Positions 26,115 through 34,503 of a stretch of 64,000 nucleotides of DNA are shown here, in pieces. Within the stretch, counting starts at the first letter, position 1. Every line of letters starts with the position of its first letter. Below the pieces are notes generated by a model. That model did not search any database. It was not told the DNA's origin and saw only the letters and a program-made list of their open reading frames with translations. Origin of the DNA: Paeniroseomonas aquatica (GTDB lineage Bacteria; Pseudomonadota; Alphaproteobacteria; Acetobacterales; Acetobacteraceae); NCBI RefSeq assembly GCF_030409335.1, contig NZ_JAUFPN010000182.1, positions 1-64,000 of the forward strand, read 5' to 3'. Made by a program: the position numbers and the translations under genes.

Positions 26115-27518
26115 TCAGCCGTTGCGCCGGGCATGGGCGCGGACGAAGGCCTCGACCTCCGCCAGCGTCCCCGGCACCACCGCATAGCGCTCCTCGCGCT
26201 CGTACAGGTCGGCCAGCCGCGGCGGCAGCGGCGGCCGGAGGCCGGTCGCCTGCTCCACCGCATCGGGGAATTTGGCCGGGTGGGCGGTGGCCGCGACCAC
26301 CACCGGGATGCCCAAATCCTCCGGCGCATGCGCCCGGGCCGCGGCGGTGCCGATGGCGGTATGCGGGTCCGCGAGGTAGCCGGCCGAGGCCCAGAGGTGG
26401 CGGATCTCGGCCAGGGTCCCCGGATCGTCCAGGGTGAAGCCGCGGAACAGCGCGGTCGCCGCGCGCCAGGCGGCATCGGGCACCGGCATCCGCCCCTCGG
26501 CCCGGAAGCGCTGCATCACCCCGGCCGTCGCCGCCCCGTCGCGGCCCAGCAGCTCGAAGAGCAGCCGCTCGAAGTTGGAGCTGACCTGGATGTCCATGCT
26601 CGGCGACAGGCTCGGCTCGACCCCGCGGATCGACATGTCGTTCGCCGCCAGGAAGCGCGCCAGGATGTTGTTGCGGTTGGCGCCGATGATCAGCCGCTCG
26701 ACCGGCAGGCCCATCTGCTTCACCGCCCAGGCGGCCAGCACGTTGCCGAAATTGCCGGTCGGCACGGAAAACGCCACCGGCCTCTCCGGCGCGCCGAGCG
26801 CCAGCGCCGCATAGGCGTAGTAGGGGATCTGCGCCGCGACGCGGGCCCAGTTGATCGAATTGACGGCGCCGAGGCCCATCTCCTGGCGGAAGGGCACGTC
26901 GGCGAACATCGCCTTCACCAGGTCCTGGCAGTCGTCGAAGCTGCCCTGGATGGCGAGGTTGGCGACGTTCGGCGCCAGCACCGTGGTCATCTGCCGCCGC
27001 TGCACCTCCGAGGTCCGCCCCTCCGGGTGGAGGATGACCATGTCGATGGCCTGGCGGTCGCGGCAGGCCTCGATGGCGGCCGAGCCGGTGTCGCCGCTGG
27101 TGGCGCCGACGATGGTGATCCGCGACCCCCGCCTGGCCAGCGCATGGTCGAACAGCCGCCCGAGCAGCTGCATCGCCATGTCCTTGAAGGCCAGCGTCGG
27201 CCCGTGGAACAGCTCCAGCGCGAAGGTGCGGGTATCGAGCTGCACCAGCGGCGCCACGGCGGGGTGGCCGAAGCCGGCATAGGCGGCGCCGGTCATCTCC
27301 CGCAGCGTCTCGAAGGGCAGCGTGTCGCCGGTGAAGCGGTGCATCAGCCGGGCCGCGAGCTCGGCATAGGGCAGGCCGCGCAGCCCGCGCCATTCGGCGG
27401 GGGACAGGCTGGGCCAGCTCTCCGGCAGGAACAGCCCGCCATCCTCCGCCAGGCCGGCGAGGAGGACAGCTTCGAAGTCACGGGGGGCGGCCTGGCCGCG
27501 GGTGCTGAGGTAGCGCAT
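26115..27518 (-). CDS. thrC: Threonine synthase
   Basis: Encodes 467 residues from MRYLSTRGQ, the standard ThrC opening. The PLP lysine lies in LAFKDMAMQ (about residue 110-118), and the glycine-rich phosphate loop reads SGDTGSAA. The enzyme converts O-phosphohomoserine to threonine. It is the long (class I, fungal/proteobacterial) form. With lysC at 8.1 kb the window holds two steps of the aspartate pathway. The start lacks a strong Shine-Dalgarno sequence. Confidence 0.96.
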   Translation of the reverse strand: MRYLSTRGQAAPRDFEAVLLAGLAEDGGLFLPESWPSLSPAEWRGLRGLPYAELAARLMHRFTGDTLPFETLREMTGAAYAGFGHPAVAPLVQLDTRTFALELFHGPTLAFKDMAMQLLGRLFDHALARRGSRITIVGATSGDTGSAAIEACRDRQAIDMVILHPEGRTSEVQRRQMTTVLAPNVANLAIQGSFDDCQDLVKAMFADVPFRQEMGLGAVNSINWARVAAQIPYYAYAALALGAPERPVAFSVPTGNFGNVLAAWAVKQMGLPVERLIIGANRNNILARFLAANDMSIRGVEPSLSPSMDIQVSSNFERLLFELLGRDGAATAGVMQRFRAEGRMPVPDAAWRAATALFRGFTLDDPGTLAEIRHLWASAGYLADPHTAIGTAAARAHAPEDLGIPVVVAATAHPAKFPDAVEQATGLRPPLPPRLADLYEREERYAVVPGTLAEVEAFVRAHARRNG

Positions 27519-27581
27519 GCGGGCGGCAGGGTAGCATTCCGCCGGGGAAGGCGGAAATCGGCGGTGTGCGTACGGCGATTC

Positions 27582-27618
27582 TGTAGTTCTTGCACCCACT
27601 ACACCGACCAACTACATT
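27582..27618 (+). promoter_or_regulatory. Promoter and half-sites upstream of the toxin-antitoxin pair
   Basis: TGTAGT (27582-27587) and ACTACA (27598-27603) form an inverted repeat with a 10-base spacer, and a second ACTACA lies at 27611-27616. TTGCAC (27590-27595) and TACATT (27613-27618) with a 17-base spacer make a plausible sigma70 promoter interleaved with these sites. This is the layout expected for autorepression by a ribbon-helix-helix antitoxin. Confidence 0.65.
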
Positions 27619-27643
27619 CGGCGCAGCAGCCAAGGCCTTCACC

Positions 27644-27892
27644 ATGGGCACCCCCGTCTCCATCCGGCTCGACGACGACATCCAGGCCATGCTGGAAACC
27701 GCGGCGCGTGCCCGCGGCATCGGCCTGGCGACCTATGTGCGGGAGATCGCCACCGCCGAGGCGAAGCGGGTCCGCAAGGAGCGCATCCGCGAGCAGACCA
27801 AGGCCGTCGCGGCCTATGTCGCCAGCAACAAGGAAGCGCAGGAATTCTTCGAGGATTGGGGCACGCCGACGAGCATCATCGATAAGCCATGA
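27644..27892 (+). CDS. Ribbon-helix-helix antitoxin
   Basis: Encodes 82 residues. The N-terminal part (about 2-45) is an RHH fold: a beta strand with PVSIRLDDD followed by two helices. The C-terminal part is a charged helix and an acidic tail (EFFEDWGTP) suited to neutralise the toxin. It should bind the half-sites upstream and repress the operon. ATG 27644 is chosen because the RHH strand begins there. Its stop overlaps the toxin start by 4 bases. Confidence 0.88.
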   Translation: MGTPVSIRLDDDIQAMLETAARARGIGLATYVREIATAEAKRVRKERIREQTKAVAAYVASNKEAQEFFEDWGTPTSIIDKP

Positions 27893-28245
27893 ACGGCCGC
27901 TTCGCCGCCGGCGACATCGTGCTCGCGGATTGGCGGGATGCCTTGCCGAAGGAGCCCAACAAGCGCCGCCCGGCCATCGTGGTCGAGGAGGACGGGCTGT
28001 TCGATGCCGATTATCCCAATCTGCTGCTGATCCCCCTCGCCGAGGATGCCAACCTCGGCGCGCCCGACCTTTCCGTCCGGATCGAACCCTCGGCTTCGAA
28101 TGGCTGCACCAAGCCCTGCTTCGCCCTGGCAGCGCATGTGACCACCACCTCGAAGCTGCGGGTTCGCCGCACCGGGTACCGGATCACGCCGCCCGAGCTC
28201 GCCGCGATCCGCGACCGCATCGCCATCGCCCTGGGCCTCGCATGA
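27889..28245 (+). CDS. PemK/MazF-type mRNA interferase toxin
   Basis: Encodes 118 residues of the PemK/MazF fold. The first strands read GDIVLADW and the conserved RRPAIVV motif carries the catalytic-region arginine; the C-terminal helix follows KLRV. Family members cleave mRNA at short sequence motifs. Four-base overlaps join it both to the antitoxin before it and to the DUF938 methyltransferase after it. Target sequence and activity are unknown. Confidence 0.85.
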   Translation: MNGRFAAGDIVLADWRDALPKEPNKRRPAIVVEEDGLFDADYPNLLLIPLAEDANLGAPDLSVRIEPSASNGCTKPCFALAAHVTTTSKLRVRRTGYRITPPELAAIRDRIAIALGLA

Positions 28246-28835
28246 CCGACCCCCGCCGCTTCGCCCCCGCCGCATCGCGCAACCGCGACCCCATCCTCGC
28301 CATCCTCCGCGACCACCTCCCCGCCACCGGCCTGGTGTTGGAAGTCGCCAGCGGCACCGGCGAACACGTCCTCCACTTCGCCACCGCCCTCCCGGCGCTG
28401 ACCTTCCAGCCGAGCGACCCCAGCCCCGAGGCCCGCGCCAGCATCGATGCCTGGGCCACAGGCCAGCCGAACATCCGCCCTGCCCTGGCCCTCGACGCCA
28501 CCGGTGACAATTGGCCAGCGGCCGATGCCATCCTCTGCATCAACATGATCCATATCGCCCCCTGGGCCGCGACCCTCGGCCTGCTGCGGGGCGCCGCCCA
28601 CTGCCTGCCGCCCGGCGGGCCGCTGATCCTCTACGGCCCCTACCGGCGCGGCGGCGCCCATACCGGCCCCGGCAACATCGCCTTCGACGCCGACCTTCGC
28701 GCCCGCGACCTCGCCTGGGGCATCCGCGACCTGGAGGCCGTCGCCGAGGCCGCCGCCGCGCAGGGCTTCGGCCCGCCCGCCATCACGCCCATGCCGGCCG
28801 ACAACCTGGCCCTGGTCTTCCGCCGCATGCCCTGA
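28242..28835 (+). CDS. DUF938 family SAM-dependent methyltransferase-like protein
   Basis: Encodes 197 residues. The opening RRFAPAASRNRDPIL and the SAM-binding motif LEVASGTGEHVLHFA (about 33-47) are the DUF938 signature, with NMIHIAPW and LYGPYRRGG later. The substrate is unknown. Its ATG overlaps the toxin stop by four bases, which is unusual because DUF938 genes are normally free-standing; it may be a passenger or a functional third member of the toxin-antitoxin unit. Confidence 0.9.
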   Translation: MTDPRRFAPAASRNRDPILAILRDHLPATGLVLEVASGTGEHVLHFATALPALTFQPSDPSPEARASIDAWATGQPNIRPALALDATGDNWPAADAILCINMIHIAPWAATLGLLRGAAHCLPPGGPLILYGPYRRGGAHTGPGNIAFDADLRARDLAWGIRDLEAVAEAAAAQGFGPPAITPMPADNLALVFRRMP

Positions 28836-28867
28836 TGCGCCACCCTCCCCGCCAAGGGGAGAACGCC

Positions 28868-30454
28868 ATGGACACCGACTACCTCGTCATCGGCGCCGGC
28901 TCGGCCGGCTGCGTCGTCGCCAGCCGGCTGAGTGAGACCGGTGCCCGCGTCACCCTGCTCGAGGCCGGGCCGTCGGACTGGTATCCCTGGATCCACATCC
29001 CCGCCGGGATGCTGAAGCTGATCTACAACCCGCGGGTCAACTGGAACTACCTGACCGAGCCCGAGACAGGCAGCGGCGACCGCGCCATCCGCTGGCCGCG
29101 CGGCCGGGTGCTCGGCGGCTCCTCCTCCATCAACGGCATGCTCTATGTCCGCGGCAACCCGGCCGATTTCGACGGCTGGGCGCAGATGGGCTGCCGCGGC
29201 TGGAGCTATGACGACGTCCTGCCCTACTTCCGCCAGTCCGAGGACTACGGCCCGGGCGATGCCGCCGTGCGCGGCAAGGGCGGCGTGCTCAAGGTGGAGG
29301 ACTACCGCACCATCCTGCCGCTGACCCACCGCTTCGTCGAGGCGGCGCAACAGGCCGGCCATCCCTTCCGGAAGGACCTCAACGGCCGGGAACAGGAAGG
29401 CGTCGGCTATTCGCAGATGACCCGGCAGGGCCGCTTCCGCGCCTCCACCGCCCGAACCTTCCTGAAAGCCGCAAAAGGCCGCGCCAACCTCACGGTCGAA
29501 ACCAACGCCCCGGCAACGCGGCTGATCTTCGAGGGCCGCCGCTGCGTCGGCGCCCGCTTCCGCCGCGACGGCGTCGAGCACGAGGTGCGCGCCACGAAGG
29601 AGGTCATCCTCTCCGGCGGCGCCGTCAACTCGCCGCACCTGCTGCAGGTCTCCGGCATCGGCCCGGCCGCGCACCTGCAATCCATCGGCGTGGAGGTGGT
29701 GCAGGACACGCCCCAGGTCGGCCACAACCTGCAGGACCACTACGTCGCCCGCGTCCAGCACCGGGTGAAGGACGCCATCTCCACCAACCAGCTCGCCCGC
29801 GGGCTACGGCTGGCCGGGGAGGCGATCCGCTATGCCGTGCAGGGCCGCGGCGCGCTGACCTTCGGCGTCACCACCGCCCAGGTCTTCTGCCGCTCGCGCG
29901 AGGGCCTCGCCAGCCCCGACCTGCAACTGCTGTTCACCCCGGCGACCTACGAACGCAACGTCTTCGGCGTGCTGGAGAAGGAGGCGGGCATGACCTGCGC
30001 CATCTGCCCGACCCGCCCGGACAGCCGCGGCACCATCCTCGCCAGATCCGCCGATCCCTTCGAGAAGCCGGCGATCCGCCCCAATTACCTCGCCCAGTTC
30101 TCCGACCAGCAGGTGATGCGCGCCGGCCTCCGCCTGGCCCGCGCCATCTTCGCCGCCCCGGCCATCGCGAAGCACAGCGCCTTCGAGCTCATGCCCGGGC
30201 CGGAGGTGCAGGACGACGAGGCGCTGCTGGCCTTCATGCGCGCCGAGGGCACCACCATCTACCACCCCGTCGGCACCTGCCGCATGGGCGAGGACCCAGC
30301 CAGCGTGGTGGACAGCCGGCTGCGGGTGCGGGGGATCGGCGGGCTGCGGGTGATCGATGCCTCGGTCATGCCGACGCTGACCACGGGGAACACCAATGCG
30401 CCGACGATCATGATCGGGGAAAAGGGCGCGGCGATGATCCGCGAGGACGCCTAG
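28868..30454 (+). CDS. GMC family oxidoreductase (choline dehydrogenase-like)
   Basis: Encodes 528 residues. The FAD-binding GxGxxG motif reads [12 protein letters not shown] (about 6-17), followed by the GMC signatures [14 protein letters not shown] (about 75-90) and [10 protein letters not shown] (about 255). The C-terminal HPVGTCRMG block supplies the catalytic histidine. Members oxidise alcohols, often choline or aromatic alcohols, and pass electrons to a quinone. GGGGAG lies about nine bases before the ATG. A second GMC enzyme lies at 55.4-57.0 kb. The substrate is unknown. Confidence 0.93.
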   Translation: MDTDYLVIGAGSAGCVVASRLSETGARVTLLEAGPSDWYPWIHIPAGMLKLIYNPRVNWNYLTEPETGSGDRAIRWPRGRVLGGSSSINGMLYVRGNPADFDGWAQMGCRGWSYDDVLPYFRQSEDYGPGDAAVRGKGGVLKVEDYRTILPLTHRFVEAAQQAGHPFRKDLNGREQEGVGYSQMTRQGRFRASTARTFLKAAKGRANLTVETNAPATRLIFEGRRCVGARFRRDGVEHEVRATKEVILSGGAVNSPHLLQVSGIGPAAHLQSIGVEVVQDTPQVGHNLQDHYVARVQHRVKDAISTNQLARGLRLAGEAIRYAVQGRGALTFGVTTAQVFCRSREGLASPDLQLLFTPATYERNVFGVLEKEAGMTCAICPTRPDSRGTILARSADPFEKPAIRPNYLAQFSDQQVMRAGLRLARAIFAAPAIAKHSAFELMPGPEVQDDEALLAFMRAEGTTIYHPVGTCRMGEDPASVVDSRLRVRGIGGLRVIDASVMPTLTTGNTNAPTIMIGEKGAAMIREDA

Positions 30455-30499
30455 GACCCTGCCATGGCCTTGCCTTAACTCCCAAAAATAGATGGGGGC

Positions 30500-30521
30500 T
30501 CGGGGGAATACCTTCCCCCGA
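30500..30521. other. Perfect hairpin before the sirtuin gene
   Basis: TCGGGGGAA (30500-30508) and TTCCCCCGA (30513-30521) form a 9-bp stem with a 4-base loop, 46 bases after the GMC stop. No T run follows on the plus strand. On the minus strand a TATTTTTG run lies about 13 bases beyond the stem. It may end the GMC transcript or structure the sirtuin leader. Confidence 0.5.
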
Positions 30522-30541
30522 CCTTGCCTTCGGAGACCTCC

Positions 30542-31291
30542 ATGGACCCGGATATCACCGCCCTCCGCGCCCTCCTCGACGCCGCCCGGCGCGTCGTGGT
30601 CTTCACCGGCGCCGGCATCAGCACCGAATCCGGTATCCCCGACTTCCGCAGCCCCGGCGGCGTCTGGGACCAGATGAAGCCGATCATGTTCCAGGACTTC
30701 TGCGCCTCCGCCGCCATGCGCCGCGAGGCCTGGCGCCGCCGCTTCGCCTCCGACCCCGTCATGCGCGCCGCCGAGCCCAACCGCGGCCACCGCGCGGTGG
30801 CGCGGCTGGTGCGCGAAGGCAAGGCCGCCGCCGTCATCACCCAGAACATCGACGGGCTGCACCAGGCCTCCGGCATTCCGGAGGGCAAGGTCATCGAGCT
30901 GCACGGCAACACCACCTACGGCGCCTGCCTCGACTGCGGCGAGCGCTACGCGATCGAGGAGTTGCAGGCCGCCTTCGCCCGCGACGGCGACGTGCCGGAT
31001 TGCGCCGCCTGCGGCGGGCTGGTGAAGACCGCCACCATCAGCTTCGGCCAGGCCATGCCGGAAGCGCCGATGCTGCGCGCCCGGCAGGAGGTGCTGGCCG
31101 CCGACCTCTGCCTGGTGCTGGGCTCCTCCCTCGTCGTCTATCCGGCGGCGGGCTTTCCCGAACTGGCCAAGCGGAACGGCGCCCGCCTCGCCATCGTCAA
31201 CAACCAGGAGACCGGGCTGGACGAGATCGCCGACCTCGTCATCCACCGCGGCATCGGCGAGATGCTGGGCGGCGCCGTCGGCAGCAACTGA
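30542..31291 (+). CDS. cobB: NAD-dependent protein deacylase of the Sir2 family
   Basis: Encodes 249 residues. NAD-binding motifs are GAGISTESGIPDFRS (about 23-37) and QNIDGLHQ, the catalytic histidine is in LHGN, and four zinc cysteines appear as CLDC and CAAC. It removes acetyl or other acyl groups from lysines of metabolic enzymes, with NAD as cosubstrate. I chose ATG 30542 because GGAG precedes it by six bases; an upstream TTG (30524) is weaker. It is convergent with the MFS transporter. Confidence 0.94.
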   Translation: MDPDITALRALLDAARRVVVFTGAGISTESGIPDFRSPGGVWDQMKPIMFQDFCASAAMRREAWRRRFASDPVMRAAEPNRGHRAVARLVREGKAAAVITQNIDGLHQASGIPEGKVIELHGNTTYGACLDCGERYAIEELQAAFARDGDVPDCAACGGLVKTATISFGQAMPEAPMLRARQEVLAADLCLVLGSSLVVYPAAGFPELAKRNGARLAIVNNQETGLDEIADLVIHRGIGEMLGGAVGSN

Positions 31292-31301
31292 GCGCCCCGC
31301 C

Positions 31302-32474
31302 TCAGGCCGGCCGGATGCCCTCGGCCAGGACATCCGGCCGGGCCGGGCGCGGCGCGCGCAGGCAGAGATAGAGCGCGCCGATGCCGAGCGAGGCCGGCAG
31401 CACCGCCAGCGCCGGCACCGGCACCAGCGCCGCCACCGCCGCCGCCACGAACAAGCCGCCGGCGGCGCCGCAGTCCCAGCCGGCCTCGGCCGCGAGGTGG
31501 AAGCGGTAGGGCGCGCCCGACCGCCGCGCCCGGGCATAGACCGCGCTGTAGAGCACCGGCCCGTACAGCCCGCAGATCGCCGCGCCGGTCACGTTGGCCA
31601 GCGCCGCCGCCAGCGGCGACCAGGCCGCGGCGGCGCGCAGCGCGAAGCTCACCGCCAGGGCGGCGCAGACCAGGGCCAGGGTGGCGTCGCGCTGGCCACG
31701 GTCGATCGCCCGGCCGCACCAGGGGCTGACCGCGGCGCCGACCAGCCCGGCCGCCGCATTGGCCAGGCCGAAGGCCTGATAGCTGGAGCCCATGGCGGCG
31801 AACATCACCATCGGCCAGACGAAGCCGAGGCCGGAGGCGATCCAGCCATCGGCGGCGAAGGTCGCCACCCCCCGGCGGTCCATGCCCCGCAGCACCTCGC
31901 CGAGGCGCGGCACCGGCCCGGCCTCGATCCGCCCGAGCCGCGCCACCGGCAGGATCGAGAGCAGCCCGACCAGGGCGGCGATGCCGAAGCCCGCCGCCTC
32001 GCCGAGCCCGGCCAGCAGCAGCCCGCCCGCCAGCGGCCCGGCCACCGCCACCACCGCCCCGACCATGGTCCGCTCCGCCACCTGCCGGCCGAGGTTGTCG
32101 TCCCCGGCGACCGTGGTCACCGTGGTGGCATGGAAGGCGGGCCAGTAGATGGCCTCGGCCAGCGAGACGAGCAGGATCCAGGCCAGCAGCCCGGCCAGGC
32201 TGCCGGCCATGAGCAGGGGCAGGAATTCCACCGCCCCGATCAGCACGCCGAGCCGCAACGCCCCGGCCATGCCGACCCGCCGGACGATGGTGATCGCAAG
32301 GCCGCGCAGGCCGAAGCGGAGTACGAGCAGCACGCCGTAGGCGGCCAGCGCCACCGGCAGGCTGAAGCCCAGCTTCAGCAGGTAGGCCCCGGCGAAGCCG
32401 CCGGCCATGGCGGTCGACAGGCCGAACAGGGCGGCATGCAGGGTGAGGAGGCGGAACCGGTTGAGCGGCGGCAC
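31302..32474 (-). CDS. MFS transporter
   Basis: Encodes 390 residues with about eleven or twelve hydrophobic spans and an MFS-type fold. The central loop (about 190-215) separates two halves, and charged residues in loops such as CGRAIDRGQRDA resemble MFS loop motifs. The substrate is not identifiable. No regulator or dedicated pathway gene flanks it; the sirtuin is convergent and an acyltransferase gene lies downstream of its start. Confidence 0.8.
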   Translation of the reverse strand: MPPLNRFRLLTLHAALFGLSTAMAGGFAGAYLLKLGFSLPVALAAYGVLLVLRFGLRGLAITIVRRVGMAGALRLGVLIGAVEFLPLLMAGSLAGLLAWILLVSLAEAIYWPAFHATTVTTVAGDDNLGRQVAERTMVGAVVAVAGPLAGGLLLAGLGEAAGFGIAALVGLLSILPVARLGRIEAGPVPRLGEVLRGMDRRGVATFAADGWIASGLGFVWPMVMFAAMGSSYQAFGLANAAAGLVGAAVSPWCGRAIDRGQRDATLALVCAALAVSFALRAAAAWSPLAAALANVTGAAICGLYGPVLYSAVYARARRSGAPYRFHLAAEAGWDCGAAGGLFVAAAVAALVPVPALAVLPASLGIGALYLCLRAPRPARPDVLAEGIRPA

Positions 32475-32560
32475 GGCGATGATCCGTTTCGGTGAGCGAT
32501 GCAGGATGCCCGCTCATCTCACGGAAGTGTGACCACCTTCTGACCGCTGCCGCTTGTGGC

Positions 32561-33577
32561 TCACTCTGCCGGGGCCGGCGCCATGCCCAGGGGCCGCAGC
32601 CGCGGCCTCGCCCGCATCAGCGGCGCCTCCACCGCGTGGTGCAGCGCCCAGGCGACCGGGATGGTGATGGCCAGTGACAGCACCGCGTAGAGCGCTATCG
32701 GCCCGAAGGTACCGGCCAGCCCCGCGGCGGCGACCAGCGGCGCCGCCAGCGCCAGCCCCAGCGCATGGGAGAGGTAGAAGGGATAGCTGATGCGCCCGAG
32801 GAAGCGCAGCGCCGGATGCAGCAGCCAGCGCGGCTGCCACTGGCCCAGCGTGCCCACCACCGCCACCGCGCCGACCAGCTCCGCCCCGCGGGAGAGCGTG
32901 CCATGGCCCAGCACCAGGCTGCCGAGCAGCAGCGCCGGCAGGCCCAGCGCCAGCACCCAGCCGCGCCACCACCGCGCCGGCACCGCGCCGATCAGCGCCC
33001 CCGCCAGGAACATCGGCAGGTAGACCAACACCGGCACCTGCCGCAGCCAGGGCAGCAGCGCCACGGTCAGCCCCAGCGCCAGCAGCAGGCCCGCCGTCCG
33101 GCCGCGCAGCAGCCGGTGCAGCGGAAACAGCAGCAGGCTCGCCACCACCTCGACCTGCAGCGACCAGGCGGGGCCGTTCAGGTCGTAGCTGAGCAGCAGC
33201 ATGTTGCCGACCAGCCGCGCTGCGCTTGCGTCATGGAGCAGCCCGAGCGGGATGGCGCAGGCCATGGCGACCGGCAGCAGCCGGTACAGCCGGGCCAGGG
33301 TCCAGTCCGGCATGCCGCCCAGCAGCCCGCCCGGGTGCCGCCCGCAGGCCTGCCACAGCACATGGCCGCTGAGCACGAAGAAGACGATCACCGCGGCATC
33401 GCTGGGGAAAGCGACATAGCCCAGCCGGGCCAGGATGGCCGCGGCCGGCAGCTGCGGGAAGTCGAAGACCGTGGCGCCCCAGGTCGCCAGCCCGGTCACC
33501 GCCAGGATGCAGTGCCCGAGGGCCACCGCCAGCGCGGCCAGGCCGCGCAGGCTATCCAGGGCGTGGTTCCGGGTCAT
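32561..33577 (-). CDS. Acyltransferase-3 family membrane protein
   Basis: Encodes 338 residues of the OafA/acyltransferase-3 family with about ten spans. The N-terminal motif LDSLRGLAALAVALGH (about 7-22) carries the conserved Arg and His, and FFVLSGHVL appears at about 68-76. Such enzymes O-acylate polysaccharides or lipids at the membrane. Start choice is uncertain: an ATG nine codons upstream would give a slightly longer protein. It stands alone on the minus strand with no polysaccharide genes near. Confidence 0.87.
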   Translation of the reverse strand: MTRNHALDSLRGLAALAVALGHCILAVTGLATWGATVFDFPQLPAAAILARLGYVAFPSDAAVIVFFVLSGHVLWQACGRHPGGLLGGMPDWTLARLYRLLPVAMACAIPLGLLHDASAARLVGNMLLLSYDLNGPAWSLQVEVVASLLLFPLHRLLRGRTAGLLLALGLTVALLPWLRQVPVLVYLPMFLAGALIGAVPARWWRGWVLALGLPALLLGSLVLGHGTLSRGAELVGAVAVVGTLGQWQPRWLLHPALRFLGRISYPFYLSHALGLALAAPLVAAAGLAGTFGPIALYAVLSLAITIPVAWALHHAVEAPLMRARPRLRPLGMAPAPAE

Positions 33578-33684
33578 GCAGCCGCCATCCCGGCCGGATG
33601 GCATAGGATCCCCCGCCCGGCGAGGGGCTATCGGCCGGCCGGGCCGCCGCGCCGGATGTTGTGAGCAGTGCCCTGCCCCAGGAT

Positions 33685-34461
33685 TCAGGCCGCCTGGCGC
33701 GGCCGCCAGATCGCGGTATGCGCCACCCGCGCCAGCGGCACCCCGTCGCCGCGCAGCACCCAGGCGTCCAGCTCGACGATCTTGTGCCCCTTCCGCTCGG
33801 CGTTGGCGGTGACCCGCGCCCGGGTCGTCAGCACATCGCCGACCCGCGCCGCCGCCAGGTTGCGCACCGCCGAGCCGACATGGATCCAGGGGCCCAGCAC
33901 CACATTCTGCACCAGCGCCTGGTTGCACTGCCGCAGCAGCAGCCCCGGATGGACCAGCCCGGCGGCGGCATAGAGCGGGTCGGTCTCGCGCACCGCGGCG
34001 AGGTACTCGGCCGCGCGGGCCGGCGTGACCTCGAAGGGATGGGTGCCGAGCCAGAGCCCGGGCGCCAGGCTGTCCTCGCTCGCGGGCGGGCGCTGGCTGG
34101 GCGGCGCCTGCCAGCGGGTCTCGCCCATCGCCGGCGGGTCCTCCTCCGGCATCCAGGCGCGGCCGGTGGCGCAGGTCGCCGCCTCGCGCCGCACCAGCAG
34201 GCCGATGCCCTCGGCCGCCACGGTCTCCTCCACCGTGACGAGGTCGCCGTCGTAGACCGGCGACTGGAAGCGGCACTCGGCCGCCCCGCGCTCCAGCCAG
34301 TCCCGGCCCCAGCGCGCGACGGCGGCGTGGCAGGCATAGGCATAGACCTCCACGCCCGGGACCAGCGCGCCGGTGAAGCCGAAGCGCTTCGCCACCGTGT
34401 CGTCGTGGATCTTGTTCTCGGACGTGGCCGAGAGGTTGTAGGCGCTCACCTGGTAGGCCAT
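33685..34461 (-). CDS. Hotdog-fold (MaoC-like) protein of unknown substrate
   Basis: Encodes 258 residues. Two hotdog-type halves can be seen: an N-terminal half with DDTVAKRFGFTGALVPG (about 20-36), the usual MaoC-type entry loop, and a C-terminal half ending RVAHTAIWRP. MaoC-like proteins hydrate enoyl thioesters or act as thioesterases. I chose ATG 34461 because GGGGGAG lies six bases upstream. It is downstream of the M32 carboxypeptidase on the same strand with a 42-base gap, so it may end that operon. Confidence 0.75.
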   Translation of the reverse strand: MAYQVSAYNLSATSENKIHDDTVAKRFGFTGALVPGVEVYAYACHAAVARWGRDWLERGAAECRFQSPVYDGDLVTVEETVAAEGIGLLVRREAATCATGRAWMPEEDPPAMGETRWQAPPSQRPPASEDSLAPGLWLGTHPFEVTPARAAEYLAAVRETDPLYAAAGLVHPGLLLRQCNQALVQNVVLGPWIHVGSAVRNLAAARVGDVLTTRARVTANAERKGHKIVELDAWVLRGDGVPLARVAHTAIWRPRQAA

Positions 34462-34503
34462 CGGCATCTCCCCCGTTTCCGGGATCATGCCTCGCCGTCC
34501 CGG

